Source of the DNA: Mucilaginibacter sp. KACC 22773
GTDB taxonomy: Bacteria; Bacteroidota; Bacteroidia; Sphingobacteriales; Sphingobacteriaceae
Assembly: GCF_028736215.1 (NCBI RefSeq)
Contig: NZ_CP117883.1
Span: 3,100,001 to 3,164,000 of the forward strand
Direction of reading: 5' to 3'
DNA length: 64,000 nucleotides
Each line of letters starts with the position of its first letter. Positions within the stretch are counted from its first letter, which is position 1. Of the stretch, positions 54,706 through 64,000 are shown in pieces. The notes under the pieces were generated by a model. The model had not been told where the DNA came from. It saw only the letters and a list, made by a program, of their open reading frames with translations, and did no database searches. The translations under genes were made by a program, and so were the position numbers.

Positions 54706-55296
54706 TTAATTAAACTGTTCTTTTAACCGAACCAGTCTATCTATCATCAGGTTAAGTTTTTCTTCCTCGTTTTTAAACATCCTCGGCTTTAAATAAAAAG
54801 TGGTAAACAGAAACCAGATGGTGATAGAGCTGTAAGTGCCAATTTTAAATGCCAGGGAAGAGTTTTCCAGCACCTCAATAAAGTACAGTGCCAGCCCGGC
54901 GCTGATTAACAGTATGTAGATGTAATAAAACCAACCTGTAATTTTCGATCGTGTTTTTTGATACTCTTTTAGGCTATCCAAATATTCGGCCGGGTTAATG
55001 GTTGCGTCGCGCTTGCTTAAAATGTGATAGTGCCTTACGGTAAGCGCCAAATACATCAGCATGGTAAGCAATACTATTAAAATACCCGCCGTTGTAACCC
55101 CTGACTTGAACGCCAGGAAAAATGCAACAATGGCCGCGAATACAGTAACGGCTACCATGGCCACAATTGTCCAATACAACTTGTTGGTTATGCCGCGAAT
55201 TCCCTTCTTTACCTGCTTCAGCACATCATCCACTGAAAGCTGATCTTGCTTTGGCTGTCCCTGCCAAACCGACATCAAATGATCAAAGTCTTTCAT
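54706..55296 (-). CDS. Membrane protein paired with ECF sigma factor
   Basis: 196 residues. A cytoplasmic head (FDHLMSVWQGQPKQDQLSVDDV) precedes four membrane helices in two pairs, about 45-90 and 120-170, and a charged tail. It overlaps the sigma gene by 14 bases, the usual place for an anti-sigma factor, but contains no known anti-sigma domain; similar heads followed by helices occur beside many Bacteroidota ECF genes. Confidence 0.75.
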   Translation of the reverse strand: MKDFDHLMSVWQGQPKQDQLSVDDVLKQVKKGIRGITNKLYWTIVAMVAVTVFAAIVAFFLAFKSGVTTAGILIVLLTMLMYLALTVRHYHILSKRDATINPAEYLDSLKEYQKTRSKITGWFYYIYILLISAGLALYFIEVLENSSLAFKIGTYSSITIWFLFTTFYLKPRMFKNEEEKLNLMIDRLVRLKEQFN

Positions 55297-55780
55297 ACTG
55301 GTTATATAATTCTGTTAGCTTCTGTTTAATACGATAAATTTTCACCCTCAAATTCCCCTCTGATATGCCCGAAACATCTGCTATTTCGGGGTACGGCACT
55401 TCATCAAGCACCAGTGTTATAATAATTCTTTCCGATTCTTCCAGTTTTGATATGCATTTATACAGTAAAGCAACCTGCTCATTCTTTTCAGAAAATTCCT
55501 CTCGTTTTGTTTCGGCTATTTGTTCGGTAAGTTCGTCTTTTGCCTGTCGCTTCTCTGATCGCAGGTAGGTTAAGCAGGTGTTTACTGCAATACGATAGAT
55601 CCAGGTAGAGATCATGGCCTGGTTACGAAATTTATCCAGGTTTTGCCATACTTTTAAAAAAGTTTCCTGTAGCAAGTCGTTCGCGGCGTCATCGTCGCCG
55701 GTATAACCATAGCACAAATGGAAAATCTTTTTAGAATTAGCTGCATAAATTTCCTTGAATGCTGCTTCTTTGTTGGCCAC
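55283..55780 (-). CDS. ECF RNA polymerase sigma factor
   Basis: 165 residues. Region 2: FHLCYGYTGDDDAANDLLQE, then ISTWIYRIAVNTCLTYLRSE. Region 4: IITLVLDEVPYPEIADVSGI ending in a helix-turn-helix with GNLRVKIYRIKQKL. The start codon is GTG (ANKEAAFKEIY follows), since an in-frame stop lies 15 bases upstream. It pairs with the overlapping membrane protein. Confidence 0.93.
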   Translation of the reverse strand: MANKEAAFKEIYAANSKKIFHLCYGYTGDDDAANDLLQETFLKVWQNLDKFRNQAMISTWIYRIAVNTCLTYLRSEKRQAKDELTEQIAETKREEFSEKNEQVALLYKCISKLEESERIIITLVLDEVPYPEIADVSGISEGNLRVKIYRIKQKLTELYNQYERL

Positions 55781-55825
55781 TGTTAATAGAATTTATATAC
55801 GTTAGATTATCTTAGTGTACATATG

Positions 55826-56353
55826 TTACAACAGGTAATCACTCTTTTTAAACCAGTTTAATTTTTTTTCAGCATCGGCAATTAATGCATTGTAGTTATC
55901 GGCAAAATCGTATTGAAGGTCTTCATGTAGTTTAGTTATTAGCGTTTTTACCTTTTCAACCTGCCGGGTTAATATCAGGCGGATTGGTTTGTAGGAGGTC
56001 CGCCTGTCGGCATACTCCAGGTAATTGCTGCAGAAATTTAGCAAAAACTCTATTTCTGCTGTTTTTGATCCTGTAAACTTAGTGTACTTGTTTAGGAGCC
56101 GCAGTATTTTGCGCATGCCTTTGGCGGCATTATAACTTAATGCCGGCAATTGGCTAAACATAAACCCCGCCTCGGCTTTGACTTTTTCTATAAACGCAGC
56201 CTCGTCATAGGCTTCAAACAATAAATAAGCCAATAATTCTTTATTCTCTTTTTTATAACGCGACAGGCGAAGCAATAATTCAGATAACTGCTCATGTGGC
56301 AAATGCTGAATCTCTTTCTTAATATGCTGTAGTCCGTAGGTGGTAACTGTCAT
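55826..56353 (-). CDS. Helical protein of unknown function
   Basis: 175 residues, all predicted helix, rich in Lys, Leu and Tyr: TTYGLQHIKKEIQHLPHEQL, then LLRLSRYKKENKELLAYLLF. No signal, no motif. Such soluble helical proteins are widespread in Sphingobacteriaceae without known role. Transcribed alone on the leftward strand, 45 bases before the sigma gene. Confidence 0.65.
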   Translation of the reverse strand: MTVTTYGLQHIKKEIQHLPHEQLSELLLRLSRYKKENKELLAYLLFEAYDEAAFIEKVKAEAGFMFSQLPALSYNAAKGMRKILRLLNKYTKFTGSKTAEIEFLLNFCSNYLEYADRRTSYKPIRLILTRQVEKVKTLITKLHEDLQYDFADNYNALIADAEKKLNWFKKSDYLL

Positions 56354-56479
56354 GCGCTGTAAAGTTGAACAAAATAGTAAAGAGAATCAAGTGCTGCGAT
56401 TCAACGTATAAAATGGAACTTTATTTATCGGTCATCAAGGCGATATTACATAATTAACATTATGTTAAATAAATATACT

Positions 56480-56513
56480 AAGGAGAAAGGCTTTGCAATG
56501 AAAGCCTCTCCTT
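56480..56513 (-). terminator. Terminator after the TPR genes
   Basis: AAGGAGAGGCTTTC/GAAAGGCTTTCTCC-like stem read leftwards with a GCAAT loop and one bulge, 12 bases after the stop at 56525. The likely end of the gyrA-TPR-TPR transcript. Confidence 0.7.
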
Positions 56514-56524
56514 TTCAATATATT

Positions 56525-57772
56525 TTATTGCTTTGGTAATGCCTCTATCTGTGCCTTTAGTTTGGCTGCATTTGCTTCGTCTTTTACTCCCAGGTAATAA
56601 GTACGCAAGTTTGTTAATGCATCAATAGATTTTGGATTTAAATCTGCAGCTTTTAATAAGTATGGTTTTGCCGCTTCAAACTGAGCTTTTGCTTTCGCTA
56701 TAGCTACATCGTATTCTTTTTGTTTGTTGGCCGGCAATTTATTGGCAGCATTATAATCATCGATAGCAGGATTAATGATAACGTAACCTAAATTCAGATT
56801 GGCTTCAAAATAGTTAGGATCTATCTCTAATGCCTTTTTGTACATTTCTGCCGCTTTATTATAGTTTTCAACTTTGCTTGCCTGTAATTTGGCTTTTGTA
56901 GCAGCGTCTTTTGCTTTGGCTTGTTCTTTTGTAGTTGCTTCTGCGGTCTGTGAATATGTTAAACCAGCATAATAATATAAAGTTTTGTTTTTAGGATCGG
57001 CTGTTAACGCGCTTTGTATTTTATCCAAAACTTCTTTCTCTTTGCCAGTTTGCAGGCTTATCTCAATTTCTCTTTTGCGTAGTTCGGCATTATTAGGATA
57101 TTTAGCTACGCCTTCGCTAACCGTTTTTAGTGCATTAGCTGTATCCGCATTTAACAGGTAAACAGACGACAGATCAAGATATACACCTTGTACTTTTGAA
57201 AACTTGGTAGTTACAAGTTTAGTGTAGTTTGATATGGCTGCAGGATAATTTTTTGAATTTGCCGCCGATAAACCAGTGTAATAAATAGCATTGGTATCTT
57301 CGGGCAATATAGTACGATAATAATCAAATGATTTATAAGCAAGATCATATTTGCCGCTTCCATATTCGGCAACGCCTTTTGTAAGCTGGTATTGGGCCAG
57401 ATTTAAGTTACCAGCGTCAATAAGTTGTTTATTTTCGCCTTTAGTATCCAACTCTTTAGCTTTTTTTAACGCTTCTTCGGCAGTTGTAAACAACGGTAAC
57501 GAAGTAGTTGCTACTGAATCCAAGTTAGCATAGGTAGAGTAAATTACACCTTTTAATGCGTAAGTAAGTGGCAATGTCGCTGTTTTTTCATTAGCGGCTG
57601 CCTTGTCGATAGAAGTGCGTGCAGTAGTTAAACTTGCTTTAGCCAAGGGTGTGCCCCTTAAACCTTCATACTTTTCATATTCTGATTTGGCAGTGTTCAA
57701 TTCGCCTTTTTGCGCAAACGTTGTTGCGGAAACTAAGCCCAGCAGGCCCGCCATCAAAAGTTTGATTTTCAT
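56525..57772 (-). CDS. Periplasmic TPR-repeat protein
   Basis: 415 residues with a signal peptide (LLMAGLLGLVSATTFAQKG) and at least six TPR units, e.g. YYTGLSAANSKNYPAAISNY and AAEMYKKALEIDPNYFEANL. TPR repeats bind other proteins; a role in envelope assembly is likely but unproven. It is third in line after gyrA and another TPR gene, with only six bases between the two TPR genes. Confidence 0.88.
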   Translation of the reverse strand: MKIKLLMAGLLGLVSATTFAQKGELNTAKSEYEKYEGLRGTPLAKASLTTARTSIDKAAANEKTATLPLTYALKGVIYSTYANLDSVATTSLPLFTTAEEALKKAKELDTKGENKQLIDAGNLNLAQYQLTKGVAEYGSGKYDLAYKSFDYYRTILPEDTNAIYYTGLSAANSKNYPAAISNYTKLVTTKFSKVQGVYLDLSSVYLLNADTANALKTVSEGVAKYPNNAELRKREIEISLQTGKEKEVLDKIQSALTADPKNKTLYYYAGLTYSQTAEATTKEQAKAKDAATKAKLQASKVENYNKAAEMYKKALEIDPNYFEANLNLGYVIINPAIDDYNAANKLPANKQKEYDVAIAKAKAQFEAAKPYLLKAADLNPKSIDALTNLRTYYLGVKDEANAAKLKAQIEALPKQ

Positions 57773-57778
57773 GTTTTA

Positions 57779-58897
57779 TTAGTTAGTTAGCTGTTTTAAT
57801 TTATTGTTTATTTTGTCAAGTTGATCTTTGTTATTGGTTTTAGCATATACAATTTGCAAAGCCTGTAAACCTTTCACATTGCCCGGCGATATTTCGTTGG
57901 CTTTTTCGAGCCATTGAATAGCCATACCAATATTCCTGTCACTCTCCCCCTCCTGCTTTGCCAAAGCGCTTTCCTTTAAGTACAATAACCCCAGGTTAAG
58001 TGCCGGGTCATAAGCCGAACCATTTAACTCAATAGTATGTAAATAAAGCGATTCAGCCTGGTCGTATTTGTTCAGATGATCGTAGCAGTTAGCGGCTACA
58101 AATGCAATATCGGCGTTATTTGAATTAATATCAAGTAGTTGCGCAATTAATGGCTCTAATGATTTATAATCCTTTAAATTGTTGTAGATATTGGCTTCAT
58201 CCAGCAATAAAAACCTGTCATTAGGTACAAGTTTTCGCCCTTTTTTGAGTATTTGAAGCGCTTTTGCTGTATCGCCCAATGATTTATAAATACTTGATGC
58301 CGTTTCAATATACTCGGTACGGGTGCTATCTACCGCTAATAAATTACTGTAATACTTAGCAGCATCTACCAAATTCCCCATCTTGTTATTTGCATATGCG
58401 ATGTAATCATTGATTTGCTTAAAATTGGGCGCATATTTTTTGGCATTTTCAAATGATTGCCGCCCATTAGCGAAGTCAGAATTATTTACAAATTCAAAAC
58501 CTTTCCTGATATATGTATTAGCCAGGCACCGCTTTACATAATCCATTTCGGGCTGATAGTTGTATATCTTGCTTTTGGCCGAAAGCTTGTCTGTAAGATC
58601 TGATGTCTGTACCAATAACGTGGCAGGCTGCCCAAGTGTATTTGCAGAATCGATAAATAAAATACTTGCGTTAATCAATGCCCGGTAGGTGTTTTTGGCT
58701 AAATCTGCTGAATCTGATTTGGTAACCACCAGGCTGTCGGCCGATTTTTTGGCCGCCCGCAGGTATTTCAGGTCTTTGTTTTGCTTGTAAAAAGCCAGAT
58801 TATTAACTACAACTTTCAGCGCTTCGGACTGAGCAAAGGCAAAATTTGTAGTCATGAATGGTATTAAAACCGATAAAACAATTTTACGGCACTGCAT
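57779..58897 (-). CDS. Secreted/periplasmic TPR-repeat protein
   Basis: 372 residues with a signal peptide (IVLSVLIPFMTTNFAFAQS). TPR units follow at about 125-340, for example GNLVDAAKYYSNLLAVDSTR and LNKYDQAESLYLHTIELNG. It begins five bases after the gyrA stop and ends six bases before the next TPR gene, so it sits in a gyrA-TPR-TPR operon that seems to be shared among relatives. Function unknown. Confidence 0.87.
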   Translation of the reverse strand: MQCRKIVLSVLIPFMTTNFAFAQSEALKVVVNNLAFYKQNKDLKYLRAAKKSADSLVVTKSDSADLAKNTYRALINASILFIDSANTLGQPATLLVQTSDLTDKLSAKSKIYNYQPEMDYVKRCLANTYIRKGFEFVNNSDFANGRQSFENAKKYAPNFKQINDYIAYANNKMGNLVDAAKYYSNLLAVDSTRTEYIETASSIYKSLGDTAKALQILKKGRKLVPNDRFLLLDEANIYNNLKDYKSLEPLIAQLLDINSNNADIAFVAANCYDHLNKYDQAESLYLHTIELNGSAYDPALNLGLLYLKESALAKQEGESDRNIGMAIQWLEKANEISPGNVKGLQALQIVYAKTNNKDQLDKINNKLKQLTN

Positions 58898-58902
58898 ATT
58901 TG

Positions 58903-61467
58903 TTATTCAGTTGGTGGTTCGTCAGTTTTTGATTCTTCGCTGTTTTCGGTTGCCTCGTTTTCATCGGCTGCACCTGCTTCTGCATTTTCATCAATTTCTT
59001 TCTCTTCATCCTCGTCGTGCTCAATTTTAGCAACCGAAGCAATCTCGTCGTTACCTTTCAGGGTTATCAAACGTACACCTTGTGTAGCCCTGCCCATTGT
59101 GCGCAGTTCACTTACGGCTATACGGATAATAATTCCCGATTTGTTGATGATCATCAAATCTTCTTTATCTGTAACACCTTTTATGGCAACAAGGTTTCCG
59201 GTTTTTTCGGTAATATTTAAAGTTTTTACACCCTTACCACCGCGGTTAGTTACCCTGTAGTCGTCAATATCGGTCCGTTTACCGTAACCCTTTTCTGACA
59301 CTACCAACACAGTTGTTTCACTGTCGTTGATACTGATCATACCAACAACCTCATCTGTTTCGTCATCCAAAGTAATACCACGAACACCTGTTGCGGTACG
59401 ACCCATTGGTCTAACTGTCGACTCGTTGAAGCGGATAGCCCTACCCGATTTAAGCGCCATAACAATTTCGCTGCTGCCGGTTGTCAAGGTTGCTTCTAAT
59501 AGTGAGTCGCCTTCGTTAATGTTAATAGCGTTGATACCATTAGCACGCGGACGTGAGTATGCTTCTAAAGAAGTTTTCTTAATGGTACCTTTTTTGGTAC
59601 ACATGATAATAAAGTTGTTCTCCAGGTATTCTTTATCCTTAAGGCTAATCAGCTTGATGTATGCTTTAATGTTTTCCTCCTTAGGGATATTGATGATATT
59701 TTGTATAGCACGTCCTTTTGAAGTACGCGTTCCTTCGGGGATTTCAAATACACGTAACCAGTAACACTGACCCGATTCGGTAAAGAACAGCATGTAGTTG
59801 TGATTGGATGCAACAAGCAGATGCTCGATAAAATCAGCATCGCGGCTGTTACTGCCGATAGAACCTTTACCACCCCTGCCCTGGCGGCGATACTCGGTTA
59901 AAGGCGTACGTTTAATGTAACCTTCGCGCGATATGGTAATAACCACATCTTCATCCTCAATAAAGTCTTCAGTCTGCATCTCGGCAGATGAGTGCACCAT
60001 TTCGGTACGGCGCTCATCGCCATATTTATCTTTGATCTCTAAGAGTTCATCTTTAATGATCTGCATCCTTAAACCTTCATCGGCCAGGATAGATTTCAAG
60101 TGCTCAATCAGTTTCATTAAGGCTGCATATTCATCTTTGATCTTATCACGCTCAAGTCCCGTTAACCGGCGAAGCGTCATATCCAATATGGCACGCGCCT
60201 GGATATCACTTAATCCAAACTGGGCCATTAAGCCTTCTCTTGCTTCATCAGGCGTTTGCGATGCACGGATCAGTCGGATAACTTCATCTAAATGATCTAA
60301 GGCGATCAATAAACCCTCTAAAATATGGGCGCGTTTTTCGGCTTCTGCAAGTTCAAATTTGGTACGGCGGATAACAACCTCGTGCCTGTGCTCCACAAAG
60401 TGGTGAATCAGGTCCTTCAGGTTCAGCATCATCGGGCGGCCATTAACCAGTGCGATGTTGTTTACACTAAATGATGTTTGTAACGCGGTGTATTTGAATA
60501 GGTTATTTAGTACGATAGCTGCATTAGCTTCGCGTTTTATCTCATAAACTATGCGGATACCCTCCCTGCTCGATTCATCGCGGATGGCAGAAATGCCTTC
60601 CAGTTTTTTATCGTTCACCAGTTCGGCGGTGCGCTCAATCATCAACGCTTTGTTTACCTGGTAAGGTACTTCGGTAACAATAATGCGTTCCCTGTCGTTT
60701 CCGTGGGTCTCAATCTCGGCACGCGAGCGGATAACAATCCTGCCCCGGCCTGTCTCTAATGCCTCACGCGGACCTTCAAAACCATAAATGATACCGCCTG
60801 TAGGGAAATCGGGGCCTTTTACGTATTTCATTAGCTCGGTAACCTCTATCTGGCGGTTATCAATTAATGCCATGGTGGCATCAATAACCTCCGATAAATT
60901 ATGGGGTGCCATATTGGTGGCCATACCCACCGCTATACCCGAAGCTCCGTTAACCAAAAGGTTAGGGAATTTAGCAGGTAAAACGGTTGGTTCCTGTAAC
61001 GAGTCGTCGAAGTTTAATTGAAAATCTATGGTATCCTTGTTAATGTCGGCCAGCATCTCTTCAGCAAGCTTTTGTAAGCGGGCCTCGGTATAACGCATTG
61101 CTGCAGGTTCGTCGCCATCTATCGAGCCGTAGTTACCTTGTCCTTCTACCAGTAAGTAACGCAGGCTCCACTCCTGGGCCATACGTACCATGGTATCGTA
61201 AACAGATTTATCACCATGTGGGTGATATTTACCCATCACCTCGCCCACTATACGGGCCGATTTTTTGTAGGGCTTGTTATTATTTAAGCCCAAATCAAGC
61301 ATGCCAAATAACACACGCCTGTGTACGGGTTTCAGTCCGTCGCGAACATCGGGCAGCGCCCTGGAAACAATCACCGACATTGAATAATCAATGTACGCAG
61401 ATCGCATTTCCTCATCAATATTTATCGAAATTATTCTGTCTTCTTTGCTTGAATTATCGTCAGCCAT
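58903..61467 (-). CDS. gyrA: DNA gyrase subunit A
   Basis: 854 residues. N-terminal breakage-reunion domain with catalytic Y126 ([11 protein letters not shown]), tower and coiled-coil gate parts, then the six-bladed C-terminal DNA-wrapping domain with the GyrA box ([10 protein letters not shown]). It cuts and passes DNA with GyrB to add negative supercoils. The quinolone region reads [10 protein letters not shown]: lysine K87 where E. coli has Ser83. A glutamate-rich tail of about 40 residues ([15 protein letters not shown]) ends the protein. Confidence 0.97.
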   Translation of the reverse strand: MADDNSSKEDRIISINIDEEMRSAYIDYSMSVIVSRALPDVRDGLKPVHRRVLFGMLDLGLNNNKPYKKSARIVGEVMGKYHPHGDKSVYDTMVRMAQEWSLRYLLVEGQGNYGSIDGDEPAAMRYTEARLQKLAEEMLADINKDTIDFQLNFDDSLQEPTVLPAKFPNLLVNGASGIAVGMATNMAPHNLSEVIDATMALIDNRQIEVTELMKYVKGPDFPTGGIIYGFEGPREALETGRGRIVIRSRAEIETHGNDRERIIVTEVPYQVNKALMIERTAELVNDKKLEGISAIRDESSREGIRIVYEIKREANAAIVLNNLFKYTALQTSFSVNNIALVNGRPMMLNLKDLIHHFVEHRHEVVIRRTKFELAEAEKRAHILEGLLIALDHLDEVIRLIRASQTPDEAREGLMAQFGLSDIQARAILDMTLRRLTGLERDKIKDEYAALMKLIEHLKSILADEGLRMQIIKDELLEIKDKYGDERRTEMVHSSAEMQTEDFIEDEDVVITISREGYIKRTPLTEYRRQGRGGKGSIGSNSRDADFIEHLLVASNHNYMLFFTESGQCYWLRVFEIPEGTRTSKGRAIQNIINIPKEENIKAYIKLISLKDKEYLENNFIIMCTKKGTIKKTSLEAYSRPRANGINAININEGDSLLEATLTTGSSEIVMALKSGRAIRFNESTVRPMGRTATGVRGITLDDETDEVVGMISINDSETTVLVVSEKGYGKRTDIDDYRVTNRGGKGVKTLNITEKTGNLVAIKGVTDKEDLMIINKSGIIIRIAVSELRTMGRATQGVRLITLKGNDEIASVAKIEHDEDEEKEIDENAEAGAADENEATENSEESKTDEPPTE

Positions 61468-61630
61468 TTTTATTTATTTGTAGAACCTTCTCTCTGTTTT
61501 TCGTGTTAAAAATTGATTTTTAAACGACCTGCGAAGTTAAGAAAATAGTTGACTAATGTGCCAATTTTGGCAACAATATGCATGCATAATTTATGCACAC
61601 CAGCTAATTTATTAACGTTGCAGGTTTGGT

Positions 61631-62029
61631 TTATTTGATTTTCACCCAGTGATCTTCAATCTTATTACCGTTGGGTAAAACGGTGAATAATTTAAGTGTA
61701 TCATTACTAATTGTATAAGTATATTTCACTACTTTATTGAGCAATTCTGAGGATTGCAGGCTGTAGGTTTGTGTTTCAAAACAAGTATCGGCCTGCAATT
61801 GATAATCTCCTTTTTCGTAAACCACATCCTTCTCCCCCTTTTCCTTTAAAACGGCTTTATAATGCAATTTATCATATGTGCGCAGTAAAGTATAAGCGGT
61901 TGAAGCGCTATCCGTTTTGCCGTTAACAACACCTCCCCTATATTCCCATACGCCTTTAAGTGGGTAATCCATTGCGGCAAAGGAGCACAAAAAGCAAATT
62001 GTTAAAATTGGCAGTACAAGCTTTTTCAT
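61631..62029 (-). CDS. Small secreted lipocalin-like protein
   Basis: 132 residues with a signal peptide (LVLPILTICFLCSFAAMDY; the Cys could be a lipoprotein site). The rest is beta-rich: LKGVWEYRGGVVNGKTDS, then VKYTYTISNDTLKLFTVLP, resembling small lipocalin-type domains of Bacteroidota. Function unknown. Transcribed leftwards, 11 bases after hemF. Confidence 0.72.
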   Translation of the reverse strand: MKKLVLPILTICFLCSFAAMDYPLKGVWEYRGGVVNGKTDSASTAYTLLRTYDKLHYKAVLKEKGEKDVVYEKGDYQLQADTCFETQTYSLQSSELLNKVVKYTYTISNDTLKLFTVLPNGNKIEDHWVKIK

Positions 62030-62040
62030 AGGTAATGATA

Positions 62041-62955
62041 TTAAGCCCAGTTAATTCCTTTTTTTAATAAAGATAGTGTTTTTTCTTCCTCGCTGCCCGG
62101 CGTTGCCTGGTAGTTATACACCCACTTGGCTGTTGGCGGCAGGCTCATTAATATTGATTCGATACGGCCATTGGTTTCCAGGCCAAATTTGGTGCCGGCG
62201 TCATAAACCAGGTTAAACTCGGCATAGCGGCTGCGGCGCTGGTATTGCCACAACTGCTCTTGTTCGGTAAAAGATTTACTACGGTTACGGTTTACCAATT
62301 CGGTATAAGTTGGGATAAAAGAACGACCTAACGCTTTCGAAAAATCGAAAATATTCTCCCACGATAATTCGTCATTGGCAGTCAGCCTGTCATAAAAAAC
62401 ACCACCTATACCCCTGGTTTCGTTTCGGTGTTTGATGTAAAAATAATCATCGGCCCAAAGTTTAAACCGGTGATAAAAATCATGATAGTAATTATCGCAG
62501 ACAGCTTTTAAGCTGGTATGAAAAAATTTAGCGTCATCATCAATCACATAATGTGGTGTAAGATCGATGCCGCCACCAAACCACCGGATAGGTTGGTTAT
62601 TACCATTCATAGATGAAGGCATTTCAAAGTAACGGATGTTCATGTGGATGATAGGCACCATCGGATGATTTGGATGAATTACGATGGAAACACCTGTCGC
62701 AAAAAAATCATCAGATTCTACCTGTAAAGCTCTTTTCATGCTATCGGGTAGCTGGCCATGCACGGCCGAAAAGTTTACGCCCCCCTTTTCAAAAATATTG
62801 CCATTTTGGATAACACACGTACGGCCGCCGCCGCCGCCTTCCCGCTCCCATTTTTCTTCTTCAAACGTGGCAAGGCCATCTGTAAGTTCAAGCGCCGCAC
62901 ATATCTCGTCCTGTATCTGTTGGTAGTCTGCAGCTATTTGTTCTTTGCTAATCAT
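62041..62955 (-). CDS. hemF: Oxygen-dependent coproporphyrinogen III oxidase
   Basis: 304 residues with HemF hallmarks: WEREGGGGGRTCVIQNG, IRWFGGGIDLTPHYV and RYAEFNLVYDAGTKFGL. It converts coproporphyrinogen III to protoporphyrinogen IX using oxygen in the cytoplasm, a late step of heme synthesis. The downstream small secreted protein probably shares its message. No other heme genes lie in the window. Confidence 0.96.
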   Translation of the reverse strand: MISKEQIAADYQQIQDEICAALELTDGLATFEEEKWEREGGGGGRTCVIQNGNIFEKGGVNFSAVHGQLPDSMKRALQVESDDFFATGVSIVIHPNHPMVPIIHMNIRYFEMPSSMNGNNQPIRWFGGGIDLTPHYVIDDDAKFFHTSLKAVCDNYYHDFYHRFKLWADDYFYIKHRNETRGIGGVFYDRLTANDELSWENIFDFSKALGRSFIPTYTELVNRNRSKSFTEQEQLWQYQRRSRYAEFNLVYDAGTKFGLETNGRIESILMSLPPTAKWVYNYQATPGSEEEKTLSLLKKGINWA

Positions 62956-62988
62956 TAATGCAAATGTAATTTTTTTGGTTGATTAAGT

Positions 62989-63074
62989 GATTGGTTGATT
63001 GGTTAGCATCGGATATAAAAAACAGAAGTTACCCGGGTTGCGATAGTTAAGGTTTCTAACCTAATCAACCAATC
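62989..63074. repeat. GATTGGTT-type intergenic inverted repeat
   Basis: Arms GATTGGTTGATTGGTTA (62989-63005) and the reverse complement of GATTGGTTGATTAGGTTA (63057-63074) match except for one extra base. Each arm is made of two GATTGGTT-like units, another locus-specific hairpin of the kind seen elsewhere in the window. It lies between hemF and the MFS gene on the same strand. Confidence 0.72.
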
Positions 63075-63099
63075 GAACTTAATAAACTATTCACCAACC

Positions 63100-64000
63100 C
63101 TAACTTATCTCTACATAATCCAAATCCTTACCAAAAGTTTCCTTTAGCTGACTTAACGAAAGTAACGAAATAATAGTAAGTAGCCCCATCATGATATAGC
63201 CAGCTGTGATATCTCCGTAATGTACTTTAAAAAGGTTAAACACCATTATGATCGGAATTAGCAGTCCCCGAACGAAATTTGGTACGGTAGTAGTAACTGT
63301 CGAGCGGATATTTGTCCCGAATTGCTCTGAGGCTATCGTAACAAAAGTGGCCCAATATCCTACTGTGCATCCCATAAAAAAGCTTAGCACCGCAAATTTC
63401 TCTGGAGTAATTCCCTTACTGCTCAGGTAAAAGTGAACACTCACTAACGACAGCAGTAAAAAAGTTGCCATGGTAAGTTTTCTTGATTTTGTAAACTGCG
63501 CAAGCAGGCCCGCTACAACATCGCCCACTGCAATGCCTATATAGCTATAAAAAATACCATCGCCGGGTTTAATAAGTGTTTTAGCACCTAAAGCAATGCC
63601 AAATTTATCCGAAAAACTAATAAGCACCCCTACAACATACCACAACGGCGCGCCTATAAGTATACAAAACAGATACTTTTTAAACCGCGTCCAGTTTGTC
63701 AATAAAATCAGGATGTTGCCTTTAGCTGCACCGCTGTTTTTTTCGTTTTTAAACATGCCCGATTCAAAGGTGCCTATCCGCAATAGCAAAAGTAAAATAC
63801 CCAGGCCGCCTCCAACAAAATAAGCATTACGCCATCCAAACTTTGCTACAGCGTAAGCAGCAGTTGCGCCAAAAAGACCTATTACAGCTACCATCATGGT
63901 GCCATATCCCCTGTTTTCCTTACTTAAAGTTTCGCTTACCAGTGTAATACCTGCTCCTAATTCACCGGCAAGGCCAATTCCCGCTATAAAACGGACAATA
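63100..64000 (-). CDS. MFS transporter (cut by window edge)
   Basis: The frame is open to the window end, giving 299 residues, so the N-terminus is missing. The first visible residues IVRFIAGIGLAGELGAGI form the MFS signature between helices 4 and 5, as in the sugar/metabolite-H+ symporter branch. About eight further helices follow to VRGLLIPIIMVFNLFKV and beyond. Substrate unknown; it may carry sugars or organic acids. Confidence 0.88.
   Translation of the reverse strand, partial: IVRFIAGIGLAGELGAGITLVSETLSKENRGYGTMMVAVIGLFGATAAYAVAKFGWRNAYFVGGGLGILLLLLRIGTFESGMFKNEKNSGAAKGNILILLTNWTRFKKYLFCILIGAPLWYVVGVLISFSDKFGIALGAKTLIKPGDGIFYSYIGIAVGDVVAGLLAQFTKSRKLTMATFLLLSLVSVHFYLSSKGITPEKFAVLSFFMGCTVGYWATFVTIASEQFGTNIRSTVTTTVPNFVRGLLIPIIMVFNLFKVHYGDITAGYIMMGLLTIISLLSLSQLKETFGKDLDYVEIS

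Overview
The window comes from a Bacteroidota chromosome, most likely Sphingobacteriaceae and probably Mucilaginibacter or a close relative. The main signs are a type IX secretion substrate with a CHU_C-type C-terminus paired with a PorP/SprF protein, Bacteroidota-type promoter -7 boxes (TAnnTTTG), few Shine-Dalgarno sequences, ECF sigma/membrane-partner pairs and a LytS/LytTR-type two-component system. This is inferred from protein character and gene content; no database was searched. I saw no rRNA, tRNA, CRISPR array, insertion sequence or prophage.

Layout. 1-2.4 kb: end of a surface-polysaccharide cluster (glycosyltransferase, flippase, start of a further membrane protein). 2.6-4 kb: a Rossmann-fold protein and a 2OG-Fe(II) oxygenase. 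4-6.1 kb: ECF sigma factor with a membrane-anchored beta-barrel partner. 6.3-12 kb: PorP/SprF protein plus a 1375-residue PKD protein. 12-18 kb: SpmAB-like protein, DinB-fold and OsmC proteins, an AHSA1-type gene with a truncated duplicate, an acetate transporter and phosphoglycerate mutase. 18-22.2 kb: metY-metX-hom operon behind a SAM-I riboswitch and a short ORF ending in Cys-Met-Cys-Cys-Cys-Cys. 22.4-31.3 kb: secreted peptidase-like protein, M20 deacylase, ZIP transporter, PAP2 phosphatase, glmM, cysteine desulfurase, an inverted-repeat field, two small unknown proteins and accD. 31.6-36.3 kb: lipase, fructose-bisphosphate aldolase, small membrane protein, acetyltransferase and a zincless Fpg/Nei glycosylase. 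36.3-45 kb: an AraC-linked redox operon, an AlkZ-like protein, a CrtA-like protein, ThuA, a YpdA-like reductase, a nucleotidyl cyclase and a small membrane protein. 45.3 kb: SRP RNA. 46.2-49.3 kb: three tandem 2H phosphoesterases (2'-5' RNA ligase family) divergent from DNA polymerase IV. 49.4-54.6 kb: SGNH esterase, GH43 arabinanase, acyltransferase and a two-component system. 54.7-64 kb: second ECF sigma pair, two TPR proteins, gyrA, a lipoprotein-like protein, hemF and a truncated MFS transporter.

Two places look most worth following up. First, two of the three 2H phosphoesterases end in QTSLF, which fits the bacterial beta-clamp-binding consensus, and the divergent DNA polymerase IV carries QINLF. 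This suggests a clamp-tethered RNA- or nucleotide-end-processing module linked to translesion synthesis. Second, the methionine operon appears to be controlled twice: by a SAM-I riboswitch and by a poly-cysteine leader ORF that starts 5 bases after the aptamer's closing helix. Many intergenic regions also hold hairpins built from short degenerate repeats, each locus with its own sequence, which looks like a genome-wide habit.
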